Shown here: piece after piece, positions 62,766 to 64,000 of the stretch
How the letters are laid out: every line of letters begins with the position of its first letter
Position numbering within the stretch: position 1 is the stretch's first letter
NCBI GenBank assembly: GCA_027592275.1
Contig: JAQCKF010000001.1
Location: forward strand, 310,001 to 374,000
Source: Pseudomonadota bacterium
GTDB lineage: Bacteria; Pseudomonadota; Gammaproteobacteria; Pseudomonadales; Pseudohongiellaceae
DNA: 64,000 bases
Direction of reading: 5' to 3'
Translations under genes and position numbers: made by a program
The notes under the pieces: model-generated
What the model was told of the DNA's origin: nothing
The model's input: the letters and a program-made list of their open reading frames with translations, nothing else
Database searches by the model: none

Positions 62766-63275
62766 CTAGCGACTGAAGCTGGATTCGATGCCATTGACTG
62801 TTACGATGTAGGTGCCCGAGGCTAGACCTTCTATGGGTAGCGTGATGATGGTCTCGAAAGGGTCCATTACTGCGATGCAGCTCTCGGCAGGACCTAACGT
62901 TGTCTCGGCCAACGCAACCGTGAATGTGAATTCATCTTGAAAGACCGCTGGAGTCTGCAATTCCACACAAGGTATGGATTTATGTCCAGTTAGTGCAAAA
63001 CTCACATGCTCAGGAATCGGTTGGGTAATGTTGATTAGTAAACTTACACTGTCTACGCTGACTAGATTACTCTGCTGTGCCGCGAGCAGCGAGAAGTTAC
63101 CTTTGATGTCACTGATCAGTTGAATATCATTGTAGTAAGTAGGCTCCCCGTTCACGATAGCTGCACCGAGTGGGATAGTTAGGACGCCGTTCTCGAATAG
63201 GGCTGGCTGCGCTGTAACAAGTCGGCTATTGATGCCAATGAAGACAATGAACAAATACTTTGATAACTTGAGGAT
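62766..63275 (-). CDS. Exported hypothetical protein with probable ATC start
   Basis: An exported protein of about 169 residues: a Sec signal (KLSKYLFIVFIGINSRLVTA) then a beta-rich mature part with FENGVLTIPLGAAIVNG, IQLISDIKGNFSLLAAQ, two or three Cys and the ending GLASGTYIVTVNGIESSFS. The only formal start in frame is TTG 63254, but that cuts the signal and has no ribosome site. An AGGAG (63282-63286) lies 6 bp before ATC at 63273-63275, which gives the whole signal. Either the rare codon ATC is used or an ATG was mutated. Function unknown. Confidence 0.7.
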   Translation of the reverse strand: MLKLSKYLFIVFIGINSRLVTAQPALFENGVLTIPLGAAIVNGEPTYYNDIQLISDIKGNFSLLAAQQSNLVSVDSVSLLINITQPIPEHVSFALTGHKSIPCVELQTPAVFQDEFTFTVALAETTLGPAESCIAVMDPFETIITLPIEGLASGTYIVTVNGIESSFSR

Positions 63276-63429
63276 GGTTTACTCCTACTTCCGGCTATCT
63301 CGAATGTGGTCAGGATTACTATAGGAGTAGCTTAGATCGTCTAGTTTTCTGTCTCAAGCAGAATTTTCTGACGCTGTGACTGCAGGCACAAATACTCAAA
63401 ATTCTGCAGTGATTCTATTGGAGCCATTC

Positions 63430-64000
63430 ATGCGAAATTTACTTCTTGCCCTCGCTTTGTTTCTGTCACCCAACTTGCTAGCACAGGTCAGCCAACCAGA
63501 CTGGTCTTCTATGGAAGAGGAGACGCTGCGCCATTTCCGTGCTCTCCTGCAGTTTGATACCAGCGATCCACCTGGACGGGAATTGCCCGCGGCCGAATAC
63601 ATTCGAGACGTGCTAGAAGCTGAGGGTTTCGACGTTGAAATGTTGGCCACCGACCCTGAGCGGCCTAATGTGATTACTCGTTTAGAAGGCAATGGAGACA
63701 AAGAGCCGTTGCTAATCATGGCCCATACTGATGTTGTGAATGTGGACCCTGAGAAATGGACCTTCCCGCCGTTCAGTGCAACGGTAGACAATGGCTATGT
63801 CTATGGACGCGGCGCGGTAGACGATAAGGACAATCTTGCTTCAGCGTTAATGGTGATGCTGGAGCTAAAGCGGCAGAACGTACAGCTTGATAGGGACGTC
63901 ATCTTCCTCGCCGAATCCGGGGAAGAGGGTGCTACGCAGTACGGCATCGAATTTATGGTGAACGAGCATTTCGAGAAGATCGAATCGGAATTCTGCCTTG
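63430..64000 (+). CDS. M20 family metallopeptidase, exported, 3' end outside window
   Basis: The frame opens at ATG 63430, preceded by GGAG, and runs to the window end (190 residues). It has a signal peptide (MRNLLLALALFLSPNLLA-Q). Dizinc aminopeptidase/carboxypeptidase landmarks: LLIMAHTDVVNVDPEKW with the first His and Asp, YGRGAVDDKDNLASAL with the bridging Asp, and VIFLAESGEEGAT with the general base Glu. The M20/M25/M40 family cleaves dipeptides or acylated amino acids. It was missed as an ORF only because no stop lies within the window. Confidence 0.93.
   Translation, partial: MRNLLLALALFLSPNLLAQVSQPDWSSMEEETLRHFRALLQFDTSDPPGRELPAAEYIRDVLEAEGFDVEMLATDPERPNVITRLEGNGDKEPLLIMAHTDVVNVDPEKWTFPPFSATVDNGYVYGRGAVDDKDNLASALMVMLELKRQNVQLDRDVIFLAESGEEGATQYGIEFMVNEHFEKIESEFCL

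Overview
The window looks like chromosome of an aquatic (probably marine) gammaproteobacterium of the Halieaceae/OM182/Pseudohongiella kind. This rests on gene content and not on any marker: moderate GC, several PQQ-dependent dehydrogenases without attached cytochromes, many Sec- or Tat-exported hydrolases, paired DUF1800/DUF1501 genes, a DPP7-type S46 peptidase and a Tex protein. No phage, integrase, CRISPR array or rRNA was seen. One tRNA is present, tRNA-Gly with anticodon CCC.

Layout. 0-3.5 kb: tail of a secreted protein of unknown function, then a minus-strand S46 dipeptidyl-peptidase and a metallo-beta-lactamase-fold (MBL) protein. 3.9-10.4 kb: a plus-strand oxidation cassette (membrane-GDH-like PQQ dehydrogenase, soluble-GDH-like dehydrogenase, SMP-30 lactonase, MBL-like protein, nitronate monooxygenase). 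10.4-17.6 kb: minus-strand exported proteins (FG-GAP propeller, two serine beta-lactamase-fold hydrolases, M1 aminopeptidase lipoprotein). 17.8-25.1 kb: exported proteins, including an apparently dead NUC nuclease, two paralogues of the unknown secreted family, a retropepsin-like protein with an altered DTG, and a LysR regulator. 25.1-31.3 kb: DUF1080 and DUF2189 genes, then the classical MoxR / DUF58 / TgpA-transglutaminase set, whose moxR is cut by an in-frame amber codon. 31.5-39.7 kb: a second PQQ dehydrogenase, tRNA-Gly, gamma-carbonic anhydrase, flavin reductase, quinone-reductase-like dehydrogenase, a further paralogue of the unknown family, exported RidA and an MBL protein. 39.7-48 kb: tex, HCCA isomerase, WYL regulator, VOC protein and the DUF1800/DUF1501 pair. 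48.3-53.5 kb: a third PQQ dehydrogenase and two consecutive Tat-exported PLP aminotransferases. 53.6-64 kb: dienelactone hydrolase, a frameshifted MBL gene, YghU-like GST, a Spondin_N relic, a serine hydrolase, an amidase, a frameshifted tandem GNAT gene, an APC permease and the start of an M20 peptidase.

Taken together, much of the window encodes an envelope-located catabolic repertoire: oxidation of alcohols and sugars through PQQ, lactone opening, and stepwise degradation of peptides and amides (S46, M1, M20, S12-fold, amidase) with an amino-acid permease.

Points most worth a second look: the amber codon at an otherwise invariant Gln in moxR; the NUC-domain protein with both catalytic positions changed to Arg; two Tat-exported PLP enzymes in tandem; Asp-to-Asn changes at the catalytic position of two PQQ dehydrogenases; a four-copy secreted family; and two repeat elements of REP/MITE type (30.3 kb and 48.1 kb). 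Several single-base lesions (moxR, the MBL gene at 54.5 kb, the GNAT gene at 60.6 kb, the Spondin relic) could be real decay or assembly error, and raw reads would decide.
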